Assembly (NCBI RefSeq): GCF_000018405.1
Contig: NC_009943.1
Location: forward strand, 2,049,001-2,113,000
Length of the DNA: 64,000 bases
Source of the DNA: Desulfosudis oleivorans Hxd3
GTDB taxonomy: Bacteria > Desulfobacterota > Desulfobacteria > Desulfobacterales > Desulfosudaceae
Direction of reading: 5' to 3'
Every line of letters starts with the position of its first letter. Position 1 is the stretch's first letter. Below the pieces are notes generated by a model. That model was not told the DNA's origin. It did no database searches and saw only the letters and a list, made by a program, of their open reading frames with translations. Shown here one piece after another: positions 28,905 to 36,783 of this stretch. A program made the position numbers and the translations under genes.

Positions 28905-30890
28905 TTATTCATCGCCGGTCACCAGTTTCTTTAACCGATCAATCTCTTTTAAAATGGTCTTTTCCAGGACCTGCTCAATCATCTTTTCAAACTTCTCCGC
29001 ATAGACCTCTTTGATAACCTTGGCCAGGGCCGCTTCAAGCTGCTGCTCGCTGAGAAGGTCACCGCCCGATTCCGAAATCTGGCGCCTTACGCTGTCGTGC
29101 CAGGCATGCATGGCATCAAAATTAAAATCCGTGGGCTTATCCACCTCGCGCCGGTTATGAACATGGACCGAGACCCTGGCGGCCCGCTGCAGCCGAATCT
29201 CTTCTTCTTCCGGCGAAACCGACCCCACTTCTGAAAAATCCAGGGCCGAATGAAGCGCATGATCCAGTGTTTTGTCAAACGCTCCGTTTTCCTCGACCGC
29301 GCTTTCCGGATTCGCCTCCTGAACACCGGTGTCTGAAATGTCGTCCAGCTCGACGGTATCGGTAAACTCAAGCATCATGTCGTCGTCCGGTCGCTCTCCG
29401 GCAGAAGCGGCCATCCCTGCTTCTACCTCATCCGTTTCAGCGGCTTCAGCCAGATCCAGGAACCCCGCGCTGGTTTCTTCCTCGCTAAGCACAATGGAGA
29501 CCTCGGACACATCTTCCTCTCCGGCCACAGGCTCCAGCTCGGCGGTCAGGTCCAGAACATCCTCTTCTTCTTTGGCGGCCTCTGCCACCAGATCCAGAAC
29601 ATCCTCTTCAACAGCCCTCCCTCCAGATTGAGTGGAGGGTGCTGCCGCTGGTTCTTCAACTTCTTCTTCCTGAACCGGGGTTTCGGTTGCTTCAGCGGCT
29701 TTTTCGGTCAGGTCAAGTATCTCTTCTTCCTCGTCATCCACTGTATCTGTCAGCTGCACCAGTTCATCATCGTCTTCTTCGGCAACAGCACTCTCTGTCT
29801 CTTCGGTCAGATCCAGAACATCCTCGTCCGTGTCCTCCACCATCGATTCCGCCAGGCCAAGGATTTCCTCTTCTTCCGAGTCAGAGGTCTCTTCTACCAG
29901 GTCAAGCACCTCGTCCTCTTCTTCAGGCGTCTCTTCTGTAAGGTCCAGAATCTCTTCCCCCTCATCTTCACCTTCAGATTCCTCGGTCAAGTCCAGAATT
30001 TCGTCTTCCTCGTCTGGGGCTTCTTCGGTCAGATCCAGGACCTCGTCCTCTTCCTCTGCAGCTTCTTCCGTTAGATCAAGAACTTCGTCATCTTCTTTCG
30101 CCGCCTCTTCTGTCAGGTCAAGAATATCCTCGCCCTCTGCAGATTCTTCAGTCAGGTCCAGAATTTCGTCGTCTTCATCCCCGGCTTCCTCCGTCAAGTC
30201 CAAAACCGCGTCCTCTTCTTCAGAAAACTCTTCGGTCAGATCGAGGATTTCGTCATCCTCTCCGGCATTTTCGCCGGCAGGTTCGGTCAGGTCCAGGATG
30301 TCGTCTTCATCCTCCACTCCGCCCAGCCCCAGTGTACCTTCGTTTACATCATCTTCTTCCACGGCCTCGGTCAGGTCAAACACCTCTTCATCATCTTCGG
30401 CCATGATATCATCAATGTCCACGGTCTCTTCGCCGTTGCCCATGTCCATCATCACGGTTTCGGTCAGCTTGAGAAGCTCTTCGTCTTCATCCGCCTCTAC
30501 TGTCAGGTTGAGCGCGTCTTCCTTGTTGACGTCGTAATCGTCCATGCCGCTTGTTTCAGTCAGCTCCAGCAGGTCTTCGTCATCCACGTCCCCATCCGTG
30601 TCGAATGCGTCTTCATCAACATCATCATCCGCGTCGTCGGTCAGATCCAGTATTTCGTCATGATCCGATCCGTCATCCACAATATCGGCCAGGTCCACGG
30701 TCTCCCCGTCATCCTCTTCGGACGCCACCACAATCGTCTCCTCGGTCAGTTCCAGAATCTCCTGGTCATCGTCGGTTTCGTCAAAAAAGTCCGGGATCTT
30801 CGGACTGGCCTGTTTTTTCGAAGCCTGCGCCCCCTTTTTTTTCTGATTTGCCTTTCCCGAAGGCCGGCCTGATTGTTTGCTTTTGCTCAT
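28905..30890 (-). CDS. Highly acidic protein with about 27 DLTEE-type repeats and a helical C-terminus
   Basis: 661 residues from ATG 30890, with GAGAGGGG upstream; an extension to 30953 is open but lacks a site. Residues 1-30 are Lys/Gln/Ser-rich and basic. Residues about 40-520 are dominated by Asp and Glu and carry about 27 copies of an octad with consensus [DE]-[IV]-L-D-L-T-E-E, nine containing exact L-D-L-T-E-E, spaced roughly 9-30 residues. The last ~95 residues differ: a region with R-V-S-V-H-V-H-N-R-R, then two helices ending K-E-I-D-R-L-K-K-L-V-T-G-D-E. No signal peptide or membrane segment. I do not recognise the family. The layout (disordered acidic body, short oligomeric-looking helical end) recalls PopZ-like polar scaffold proteins, but that is architecture only. 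It has a possible promoter and its own terminator. Confidence 0.85.
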   Translation of the reverse strand: MSKSKQSGRPSGKANQKKKGAQASKKQASPKIPDFFDETDDDQEILELTEETIVVASEEDDGETVDLADIVDDGSDHDEILDLTDDADDDVDEDAFDTDGDVDDEDLLELTETSGMDDYDVNKEDALNLTVEADEDEELLKLTETVMMDMGNGEETVDIDDIMAEDDEEVFDLTEAVEEDDVNEGTLGLGGVEDEDDILDLTEPAGENAGEDDEILDLTEEFSEEEDAVLDLTEEAGDEDDEILDLTEESAEGEDILDLTEEAAKEDDEVLDLTEEAAEEEDEVLDLTEEAPDEEDEILDLTEESEGEDEGEEILDLTEETPEEEDEVLDLVEETSDSEEEEILGLAESMVEDTDEDVLDLTEETESAVAEEDDDELVQLTDTVDDEEEEILDLTEKAAEATETPVQEEEVEEPAAAPSTQSGGRAVEEDVLDLVAEAAKEEEDVLDLTAELEPVAGEEDVSEVSIVLSEEETSAGFLDLAEAAETDEVEAGMAASAGERPDDDMMLEFTDTVELDDISDTGVQEANPESAVEENGAFDKTLDHALHSALDFSEVGSVSPEEEEIRLQRAARVSVHVHNRREVDKPTDFNFDAMHAWHDSVRRQISESGGDLLSEQQLEAALAKVIKEVYAEKFEKMIEQVLEKTILKEIDRLKKLVTGDE

Positions 30891-30950
30891 GTCCCCTCTC
30901 ATGCGGGTGCAAAAATCGTGCTGATTGAAAAGGTCTGATTTTTCTGGATA

Positions 30951-30979
30951 CACTTACCAGTTCAGTGACTTTGTGTCAA
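30951..30979 (-). promoter_or_regulatory. Possible promoter of the acidic-repeat gene
   Basis: On the minus strand TTGACA (30979-30974) and TAAGTG (30956-30951) with a 17-base spacer, about 60 bases before ATG 30890. The -35 is perfect; the -10 is weak. Confidence 0.45.
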
Positions 30980-31038
30980 GGTATTTGAGCCCTTGCGCCC
31001 ACATTGCGACAGTGGTAAATCGTTGTCGCGGGGCGTAA

Positions 31039-31067
31039 TTGAAAAGCATGATTCGGCCTGATACAAT
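31039..31067 (+). promoter_or_regulatory. Predicted promoter of rsmE
   Basis: TTGAAA (31039-31044) and TACAAT (31062-31067) with a 17-base spacer, 30 bases before the start codon. Confidence 0.6.
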
Positions 31068-31096
31068 GCACATCACCATCCTTGACAGAGGAGCGC

Positions 31097-31834
31097 ATGA
31101 GACGATTCTTTATTGACGCGGCCGCGGCCGCGGGTGCCATCTGCCCCATCACGGGGCCGGACGCCAACCACATCAAAAACGTGCTTCGCATGAAGCCCGG
31201 CGACGCAATATGGCTGTTTAACGGCGCGGGTATGGAATTCAAAGGCGTCATTCACTCCGTTGACAGCGAGGCTGTCACGGTGGAAATCACCGGTGCCTTT
31301 TCCTGTGCCACGGAATCCCCGATCCGCCTGACCCTGGCCCAGGCCTTTCTCAAGGACAAAAAGATGGACGCCCTGGTGCGCCAGGCCACAGAATTGGGCG
31401 TCACGCGATGGATACCGGTGTTTACACAGCGGACCATTCCCCGGCCCGATGCCAGGCGGGTGTCATCAAGAATGGAACGGTGGCAGGCCATTGCCGCCGA
31501 ATCCCTGAAGCAGTGCGGAAGAGGACGGCTTCCGGAAATTGAGCCGCCGATCCTGTTTGAGGACCTGCTCTCCCGGAGTGATGACTGGTCTTTGAAAATC
31601 ATTTTTGCCGACGCTAAGGCACCGGGACTGAACGACACGCTACCCTCTCAGGAGGCTACCGTCCGCCGGGTGCTGGTGATGATCGGGCCGGAAGGCGGGT
31701 TTACGCCTGAGGAAATCGACCGCGCGATAAAAAAGGGGTTTATCGCCGCAAGCCTTGGCCCCCGCATCCTGAAGGCCGACACCGCCACTGTTGGAGCCTG
31801 CGCTATTGTGCAGCACCTGCTGGGCGACATGTAG
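31097..31834 (+). CDS. rsmE: 16S rRNA m3U1498 methyltransferase RsmE
   Basis: 245 residues from ATG 31097, which has GAGGAG six bases upstream; a TTG at 31082 is in frame but poorer. It starts M-R-R-F-F-I-D, the usual RsmE N-terminus, with an H-I-K-N-V-L-R-M PUA-like segment. The SPOUT methyltransferase domain shows K-x-x-K-M-D near 90-96, M-I-G-P-E-G-G-F-T near 194-202 (the knot SAM site) and L-G-P-R-I-L-K-A-D-T-A near 219-229. It methylates U1498 of 16S rRNA. Monocistronic. Confidence 0.95.
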   Translation: MRRFFIDAAAAAGAICPITGPDANHIKNVLRMKPGDAIWLFNGAGMEFKGVIHSVDSEAVTVEITGAFSCATESPIRLTLAQAFLKDKKMDALVRQATELGVTRWIPVFTQRTIPRPDARRVSSRMERWQAIAAESLKQCGRGRLPEIEPPILFEDLLSRSDDWSLKIIFADAKAPGLNDTLPSQEATVRRVLVMIGPEGGFTPEEIDRAIKKGFIAASLGPRILKADTATVGACAIVQHLLGDM

Positions 31835-31912
31835 CCCGAAGCCGCTCTTTTCTTTCCCGGTTGGAATTGTTCTGTATGCTTTCGTAAAAACATGGCCTCT
31901 CCATAATATATT

Positions 31913-31941
31913 TTGTTTTGCGGGAAAAATTGTGGTATAAA
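31913..31941 (+). promoter_or_regulatory. Predicted promoter upstream of the GEMM riboswitch
   Basis: TTGTTT (31913-31918) and TATAAA (31936-31941) with a 17-base spacer. Transcription would begin near 31950, 25-30 bases before the aptamer P1 stem. An AAATGTT/AACATTT palindrome overlaps the expected start region (31941-31958). Confidence 0.5.
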
Positions 31942-31977
31942 AATGTTAAACAACATTTAAAAGCTCTAATCATTCAA

Positions 31978-32058
31978 TTCATGCTAAAGCCAAACTCCGG
32001 GCGACCGGAGGACGGAAAGCAACGGGTCTTAATATAAAGACAGCCGGGCTGCCATGAA
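31978..32058 (+). ncRNA. GEMM (cyclic di-GMP-I family) riboswitch aptamer
   Basis: The GEMM fold can be drawn completely. P1 is TTCATG (31978-31983) with CATGAA (32053-32058). The core G-C-C-A-A-A-C at 31989-31995 corresponds to the conserved GGCAAAC. P2 is CTCCGG/CCGGAG closed by a GCGA (GNRA) tetraloop (31995-32010). The linker GACGGAAAGC (32011-32020) matches GACGCAAAGC. P3 is CGG-GTCTT/AAGAC-CCG (32023-32045), followed by the conserved GGGCTGCC segment. By the Vc2 numbering, position 20 (31989) is G, the cyclic di-GMP-type base, while the usual G21-C46 pair is replaced by C31990-G32015. The riboswitch precedes a secreted DUF1566 protein, a typical GEMM target in deltaproteobacteria. Confidence 0.87.
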
Positions 32059-32071
32059 GATAAGGTATTTC

Positions 32072-32116
32072 AAGCCGGGCTGTCTCTGAAACCAGGACAG
32101 TCCGGCTTTTTATTTT
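32072..32116 (+). terminator. Riboswitch-controlled terminator
   Basis: AAGCCGGGCTGTC (32072-32084) pairs with GACAGTCCGGCTT (32096-32108) through one G-T wobble, followed by TTTATTTT. It sits between the aptamer and the start codon. The 5' arm repeats the aptamer segment AGCCGGGCTG of 32042-32051, so the 3' arm could pair with either. Confidence 0.85.
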
Positions 32117-32142
32117 AGCGGATAAAGGGGAAGGAGGGTGAG

Positions 32143-34383
32143 ATGAAAACCAAAAACCAGTTTTACCTGATTTTGTCCCTGGCCATGGTGGTGATCTTCT
32201 GGCCGATAGCCGCTTTCCCGGCAGCCCCCTTTCCGGTGCCCGATACCGGCCAGGCCACCTGCTATGACGCGGATGGCAATGTGCTTGATCCCTGCCCCGC
32301 AGAGGGTGAAAATTTTTACGGCCAGGATGCACAATACACCATCAACCCACCATCCTATATCAAACTGAATGCAAGCGGGCAGGCACTGGACGATGACGCC
32401 ACCGACTGGGTTATGGTAAAAGACAGTCTGACCGGCCTGATCTGGGAAGTAAAAACCGATGACGGAGATATTCATGACAAGGACAATAGATATAACCTTG
32501 CGGCCGCTCTTTCTTTTATCGCCCAGCTAAATACCGACCAGTTCGGCGGATATACTGACTGGCGTCTGCCGACAAGGTTGGAACTGACTTATATTGTGGA
32601 TTACAGTTACTGCGATCCCGCCATTGATATCAATTATTTCCCGTTCACCACTTATGATTTCGACTGGTCATCGACGCCAAGACCCAATGACGAAACAACC
32701 CCTTCATGGCAGGTCGAATTTTTCTATGGCCATGACTCTTTTGCTTCTCCTGCAAACACCGTAAGCGTACGTGCTGTTCGCGGAGAAGCGATTGGGTCGG
32801 CCAGCCTGGTTGACAACGAGGACGGTACGATCACGGATGAAAGTACCGGCCTGATGTGGAACAAGTTTACTGCCGATTTGAACGATGACACGGTTATTGA
32901 TACAAATGACAAAATGGACTGGCGGGAGGCGCTGGCCTGGTGCGAAAGCCTGGATCTGGCCGGCCATTCCGACTGGCGTCTGCCGACCATCAAGGAATTG
33001 AAATCGATAGTTGACTCCGGCACTGACGCACCGGCCTTTGATACAACCTTCTTCCCGGATACGGTGCCGGACAATTTCTACTGGTCATCGACAACCTATG
33101 CCTCTTCCAAGGATGTCGCATGGGGCATTTTGTCTATGTCTGGCTGGAGCCGCTGGTTTGACAAATCCAGTTCATATTATGTACGCGCAGTCCGTGACGG
33201 GCAGGACGAAAACATCCCGCCCACGGCCGATGCCGGAGAAGACCGTGCTGTCATGGAAGGCACCGTGGCGGCGCTGGACGGTTCCGGCTCCTTTGATCCG
33301 GATGACGGTATTGAGACATACGCATGGGAGCAGACCGGTGGTTCGGCGGTGACCCTGTCCGATGAAACCGCCGCCCAGCCGACCTTTACGGTTCCCGCCG
33401 GCATTCTCGGGCAGACCCTGACCTTTGCGCTGACGGTCACCGATTATGCCGGGGCAAGCGATACGGACAGCGTCACCCTGACCGTGACGGAGTTTGCCTG
33501 CATCACGCTGCCGGACAAGCCGTTACTGATCTCTCCGTCCGACGGCGCCGTCAATGTCAGCCTGACCCCGACGTTGCAGGCCGACGCATACAACGATCCG
33601 GGCGCGTGCAGCACCCATTTTAAAACCCGCTGGCAGATCAGCGACCAGGCCGATTTCTCCGGCCTGACCTATAACGCCAACACCTTTGGTGCTGCCCTGA
33701 CCTCCCACCAGGTAACCAAAATGGTGCTGGAACCCGCTACCACCTACTACTGGCGGGTCAGGTACTGGGGCGACCACGGCCTGAAATCGGAGTGGTCCGA
33801 CGTGTGGACCTTTACCACCGCATCGGACAACCGGGACGCCAACGGCAATGGTGTGCCGGATGACCAGGAGTCTTCCCCGAATACCGATATCAACGACAAC
33901 GGCACACCCGATTCGGAAGAGACCAGCCTCAGGGCGTTATTGACGGCGGACGGGACCGCCGATATCGGCCTGGAGTTTGGCAAGGATATTCTGGCCATTG
34001 CCGTTGAAGCCATGAGTGAAACCGAAATCAGCGGAGACCTGTCCGGCGACTTTCCTTACGGCCTGATCGGCTTCAGGGTGAACACCGCCACACTCGGCGC
34101 AACCGTCAACTTTACAGTTTATATGGCGGACAGGGCACCGGACAGCGCCTTCTGGTATAAGTATGACAATGTCAATGGCTGGTATGACTTTACCGGGCAG
34201 GTGACCTTCAGCGCCAACCGGAAATCCCTGTCATTTACCCTGACGGACGGCGGTACCGGAGACGCGGACGGGGTGGTTAACGGTGTCATTGTTGATCCCG
34301 CCGGCCTGGTTGTGGAAACGGTCGTGCCCTCCGGCGGGGGCTCCGGATCGGGCTGTTTTGTTGAAACAGTAACCGGGTTTTAA
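32143..34383 (+). CDS. Secreted DUF1566 (Lcl-type) protein with PKD-like domain and C-terminal Cys-Phe-Val box
   Basis: 746 residues; ATG 32143 after AAGGAGGG. A signal peptide spans 1-27 (ending I-A-A-F-P-A-A). Two DUF1566 domains follow (about 75-215 and 220-355), each with the L-T-G-L-I-W/ S-T-G-L-M-W opening, D-W-R-L-P-T and the V-R-A-V-R ending. Residues about 360-450 form a PKD/REJ-like Ig domain (P-P-T-A-D-A-G-E-D start). Residues about 455-560 resemble a fibronectin-like domain with T-Y-Y-W-R-V-R. An Asn/Asp-rich thrombospondin-like calcium segment (about 565-595) follows, then a beta domain. The tail is Gly/Ser-rich with G-C-F-V-E-T-V. DUF1566 domains occur in cell-surface and lectin-like proteins. 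Expression is presumably set by the upstream GEMM riboswitch. Confidence 0.88.
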   Translation: MKTKNQFYLILSLAMVVIFWPIAAFPAAPFPVPDTGQATCYDADGNVLDPCPAEGENFYGQDAQYTINPPSYIKLNASGQALDDDATDWVMVKDSLTGLIWEVKTDDGDIHDKDNRYNLAAALSFIAQLNTDQFGGYTDWRLPTRLELTYIVDYSYCDPAIDINYFPFTTYDFDWSSTPRPNDETTPSWQVEFFYGHDSFASPANTVSVRAVRGEAIGSASLVDNEDGTITDESTGLMWNKFTADLNDDTVIDTNDKMDWREALAWCESLDLAGHSDWRLPTIKELKSIVDSGTDAPAFDTTFFPDTVPDNFYWSSTTYASSKDVAWGILSMSGWSRWFDKSSSYYVRAVRDGQDENIPPTADAGEDRAVMEGTVAALDGSGSFDPDDGIETYAWEQTGGSAVTLSDETAAQPTFTVPAGILGQTLTFALTVTDYAGASDTDSVTLTVTEFACITLPDKPLLISPSDGAVNVSLTPTLQADAYNDPGACSTHFKTRWQISDQADFSGLTYNANTFGAALTSHQVTKMVLEPATTYYWRVRYWGDHGLKSEWSDVWTFTTASDNRDANGNGVPDDQESSPNTDINDNGTPDSEETSLRALLTADGTADIGLEFGKDILAIAVEAMSETEISGDLSGDFPYGLIGFRVNTATLGATVNFTVYMADRAPDSAFWYKYDNVNGWYDFTGQVTFSANRKSLSFTLTDGGTGDADGVVNGVIVDPAGLVVETVVPSGGGSGSGCFVETVTGF

Positions 34384-34422
34384 AAAGAATGGCGATATAT
34401 CAGAGATTCGGCTTAAAACCTC

Positions 34423-34450
34423 TTGACAAACCCGGATTGTTCTCTAAAAT
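34423..34450 (+). promoter_or_regulatory. Predicted promoter of tRNA-Phe
   Basis: TTGACA (34423-34428) and TAAAAT (34445-34450) with a 16-base spacer, ending 12 bases before the mature tRNA. Confidence 0.7.
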
Positions 34451-34462
34451 GCACCTAATCGT

Positions 34463-34538
34463 GCCGAGGTAGCTCAGTCGGTAGAGCAGGGGACTGAAAA
34501 TCCCTGTGTCGGCAGTTCAATTCTGTCCCTCGGCACCA
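34463..34538 (+). tRNA. tRNA-Phe (anticodon GAA)
   Basis: 76 nt with encoded CCA. Acceptor stem GCCGAGG/CCTCGGC, discriminator A, D-arm with AGCTCAGTCGGTAGAGC, anticodon loop CTGAAAATC giving GAA, and a T-arm with the expected GTTCAATTC. A strong promoter precedes it and a terminator follows immediately. Confidence 0.96.
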
Positions 34539-34542
34539 CCAC

Positions 34543-34575
34543 AAAAGGGTCGCGGCTTTTGCCCGGCCCTTTTGC
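34543..34575. terminator. Terminator between tRNA-Phe and cobQ (probably bidirectional)
   Basis: AAAAGGG (34543-34549) pairs with CCCTTTT (34567-34573), with GC-rich inner sequence that extends the stem. T runs occur on the + strand and at the mirrored position on the minus strand, 15 bases past the cobQ stop. Confidence 0.7.
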
Positions 34576-34587
34576 TTTTGGCAAAGT

Positions 34588-36084
34588 TCATATCCCCATC
34601 AGGGCCAGTATGCGATCCACGTCAACATGGTGTTTCACGTGCCCGGCCAGCAGGTCGTAGTTGCGCTGCCGGACCTGGTCATAATCCTCCCGCAAAGCAG
34701 ATGGATCAAAAAGGATATGACCGGCTTTTGCCAGGGCTGCCAGAAACCGGCCGCGAAACACCCCGGAATCAAACAGGCCGTGAAGGTAGGTGCCCATTAC
34801 CCGGCCATCCGCGGAAACGGCCCCGTCCGGCTCATGATCAAAATTAATAAACGGCAGGGCCTGCTCCCCCATCCGGGTATGGCCCATGTGAATTTCGTAG
34901 CCGTGGACTTGGGCGCCGAAAAGCCGGTCCCGGCCCGAAGACAGGCGCACCTGCTTGACCGCTTCGATGCGGGTTGCGATATCCAGCAGGCCAAACCCTG
35001 TAGCGTGAGGGGACGCGCCCTCCACCCCTTCCGGGTCCTCAATGGTCCGGCCCAGCATCTGGTAGCCCCCGCACAGGCCGACCACCCTTCCCTGCCCTGC
35101 TTCCAGGTAACGGGCAAGGACATGGGGCCATCCCTGTTCATGCAGAACCGTCATGTCGGCGATCACGCTCTTGCTGCCCGGCAGGATCACGGCCTGGTAT
35201 GGTTCCAGATCCACCGGAGACGACAACCAGACAATGTTTGTCTCCGGCTCCTGCTCCAGGGCGTGAATATCGGTAAAATTGGCAACGTGCGGCACCTTTA
35301 CCACGGCAATATTGATTTTTCCCTTTACCGGGCCGGTGCGCGCAATCGTTTCGTCCAGGGACATGGAGTCTTCCATGTCGATATGAATATCCTTGAAGTA
35401 TGGCACCAGCCCCAGTACCGGCCTGCCGGTACGCTGTTCGATAAAAGAGATACCGTCGGTAAAAAGATCCGGATTGCCCCGGAACTTGTTGATGATAAAA
35501 CCGGCCACCAGGTCACGTTCTTTTGGCGATATCAGTTCCATGGTGCCGATGATCTGGGCAAACACCCCGCCCCTGTCGATGTCTGCCACCAGCACCACCG
35601 GCGAACCGGTTGCCAGGGCCATCTCAAAGTTGACAACATCACGGGGCCGCAGGTTGACCTCGCAGCAGGAGCCGGCCCCCTCCATGACGATCGCTTCGTA
35701 CCGGTCGGCCAGATGGGAAAAGCTTTCCATGATCCGGCTTCGGACCTGGTCCTGGGATTCGTAGTAGGCCCGGCCTGACAGGGTGTCGACCACCCTGCCC
35801 TGCACCACCACCTGAACCCCGCGGTCAGACACGGGCTTGAGCAGTATCGGGTTCATGTGGACCGAGGGCAGCAGGCCGGCGGCCTCGGCCTGCACGGCCT
35901 GGGCCCGGCCGATCTCCCCGCCCTCCAGGGTCACGTAGGCGTTGTTGGACATGTTCTGGGCCTTGAAGGGGGCCACGCGCACGCCCCGCTGTTTTAATAT
36001 CCGGCAAAAGGCCGTGGTGATGACACTCTTGCCCACGTCCGAGCCGGTGCCGAGAAACATGATGCTTTTTGGGGATTTTTTCAT
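34588..36084 (-). CDS. cobQ: Cobyric acid synthase
   Basis: 498 residues, usual length. N-terminal dethiobiotin-synthetase-like ATPase: F-L-G-T-G-S-D-V-G-K-S near 10-20, then F-K-A-Q-N-M-S-N-N near 41-49. The C-terminal class I glutamine amidotransferase-like domain has the nucleophile Cys in V-G-L-C-G-G-Y-Q-M-L-G near 341-351 and a late H-G-L-F region. It amidates adenosyl-cobyrinate a,c-diamide at positions b, d, e and g with glutamine and ATP. The start overlaps the tonB stop (ATGA), so cobQ is the last gene of the cobalamin-riboswitch operon. Confidence 0.95.
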   Translation of the reverse strand: MKKSPKSIMFLGTGSDVGKSVITTAFCRILKQRGVRVAPFKAQNMSNNAYVTLEGGEIGRAQAVQAEAAGLLPSVHMNPILLKPVSDRGVQVVVQGRVVDTLSGRAYYESQDQVRSRIMESFSHLADRYEAIVMEGAGSCCEVNLRPRDVVNFEMALATGSPVVLVADIDRGGVFAQIIGTMELISPKERDLVAGFIINKFRGNPDLFTDGISFIEQRTGRPVLGLVPYFKDIHIDMEDSMSLDETIARTGPVKGKINIAVVKVPHVANFTDIHALEQEPETNIVWLSSPVDLEPYQAVILPGSKSVIADMTVLHEQGWPHVLARYLEAGQGRVVGLCGGYQMLGRTIEDPEGVEGASPHATGFGLLDIATRIEAVKQVRLSSGRDRLFGAQVHGYEIHMGHTRMGEQALPFINFDHEPDGAVSADGRVMGTYLHGLFDSGVFRGRFLAALAKAGHILFDPSALREDYDQVRQRNYDLLAGHVKHHVDVDRILALMGI

Positions 36085-36767
36085 TCGTCTGCTTTCAGCT
36101 CAAACCGGATGGTGGTGGTGACCTTTGTGACCACCGGCCGGCCGGCAATGGTGCCGGGTTTAAACCGCCATCCACTCACGCACTGAATCACGCTGTCGTC
36201 AAAAATCGATTCAGGATCGGATTCTGTCACAGTCACATCCGTTACCCGGCCTTTTGCGTCCACCAGAAAGGAGACCGTCACCCACCCCTGGATGTTCCGC
36301 CGTTTGGCATGGGCCGGATAAACCGGGGGCTTTCGGAATACAGGCACAAGAGGGCTGTCCAGGTCCATGGCATCAAACACCTGTGGCCCGGCAGGCACCG
36401 GCGGGGCTTCAGGTGTGGTTTCAGCGCCGGAATCCGGCCGGGTCGTTTCAACCGGTTCCGGTGACACGGCAGGAACTTTTTTCACGGCAGGAACGGACCT
36501 GGCGGGCGCCGTAGCTTCCGGTTTTTTTTCAGGCACTGAAGGCTTTACCAAAGGGGCCGGTGCCGGGAGGGGGCGGGAGGGGCGCAGCCGGGTGACCGTG
36601 ACCGGACCGGGCTGACGGTAAGGTTCTGCAGCCGGCGCCGGCGGCAGTTTCACCGCCGGCAGGGCCGCAAACAGCAGCAGGTTGATCAGCAGCGCAAGGC
36701 CGGCGGCAGCGGCCCAATCCCGGCCTTTCTGAAAATTCCCGGCATGAATCACAGGGGTGGCTTTCAT
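36081..36767 (-). CDS. tonB: Energy transducer TonB
   Basis: 228 residues from ATG 36767; the frame is open to 36848 but that part lies inside the exbD gene and is unlikely. Layout: short cytoplasmic end, one transmembrane helix (about 23-42, A-L-L-I-N-L-L-L-F-A-A-L), a Pro/Ala/Val-rich periplasmic linker (about 45-140), and a TonB C-terminal domain (about 148-228) with P-V-Y-P-A-H-A-K-R-R-N-I-Q-G near its start and a W-R-F-K-P motif. It passes proton-motive energy from ExbB/ExbD to outer-membrane receptors. No receptor gene is in the operon. Confidence 0.93.
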   Translation of the reverse strand: MKATPVIHAGNFQKGRDWAAAAGLALLINLLLFAALPAVKLPPAPAAEPYRQPGPVTVTRLRPSRPLPAPAPLVKPSVPEKKPEATAPARSVPAVKKVPAVSPEPVETTRPDSGAETTPEAPPVPAGPQVFDAMDLDSPLVPVFRKPPVYPAHAKRRNIQGWVTVSFLVDAKGRVTDVTVTESDPESIFDDSVIQCVSGWRFKPGTIAGRPVVTKVTTTIRFELKADE

Positions 36768-36783
36768 CTGCAGCTTTCGCCTT

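Larger units (their letters stand above)
31835..32142. other. Leader region of the DUF1566 gene
   Basis: 308 bases without a protein gene. It contains a likely promoter (31913-31941), a GEMM-type riboswitch aptamer (31978-32058) and its terminator (32072-32116), each listed separately. Confidence 0.85.

Noticed and set aside
29400-30800. DNA-level tandem repeat resembling a minisatellite or CRISPR array
   Set aside because: Units vary in length, are coding in one frame throughout, and keep the peptide motif rather than the DNA sequence; there are no spacers or cas genes.
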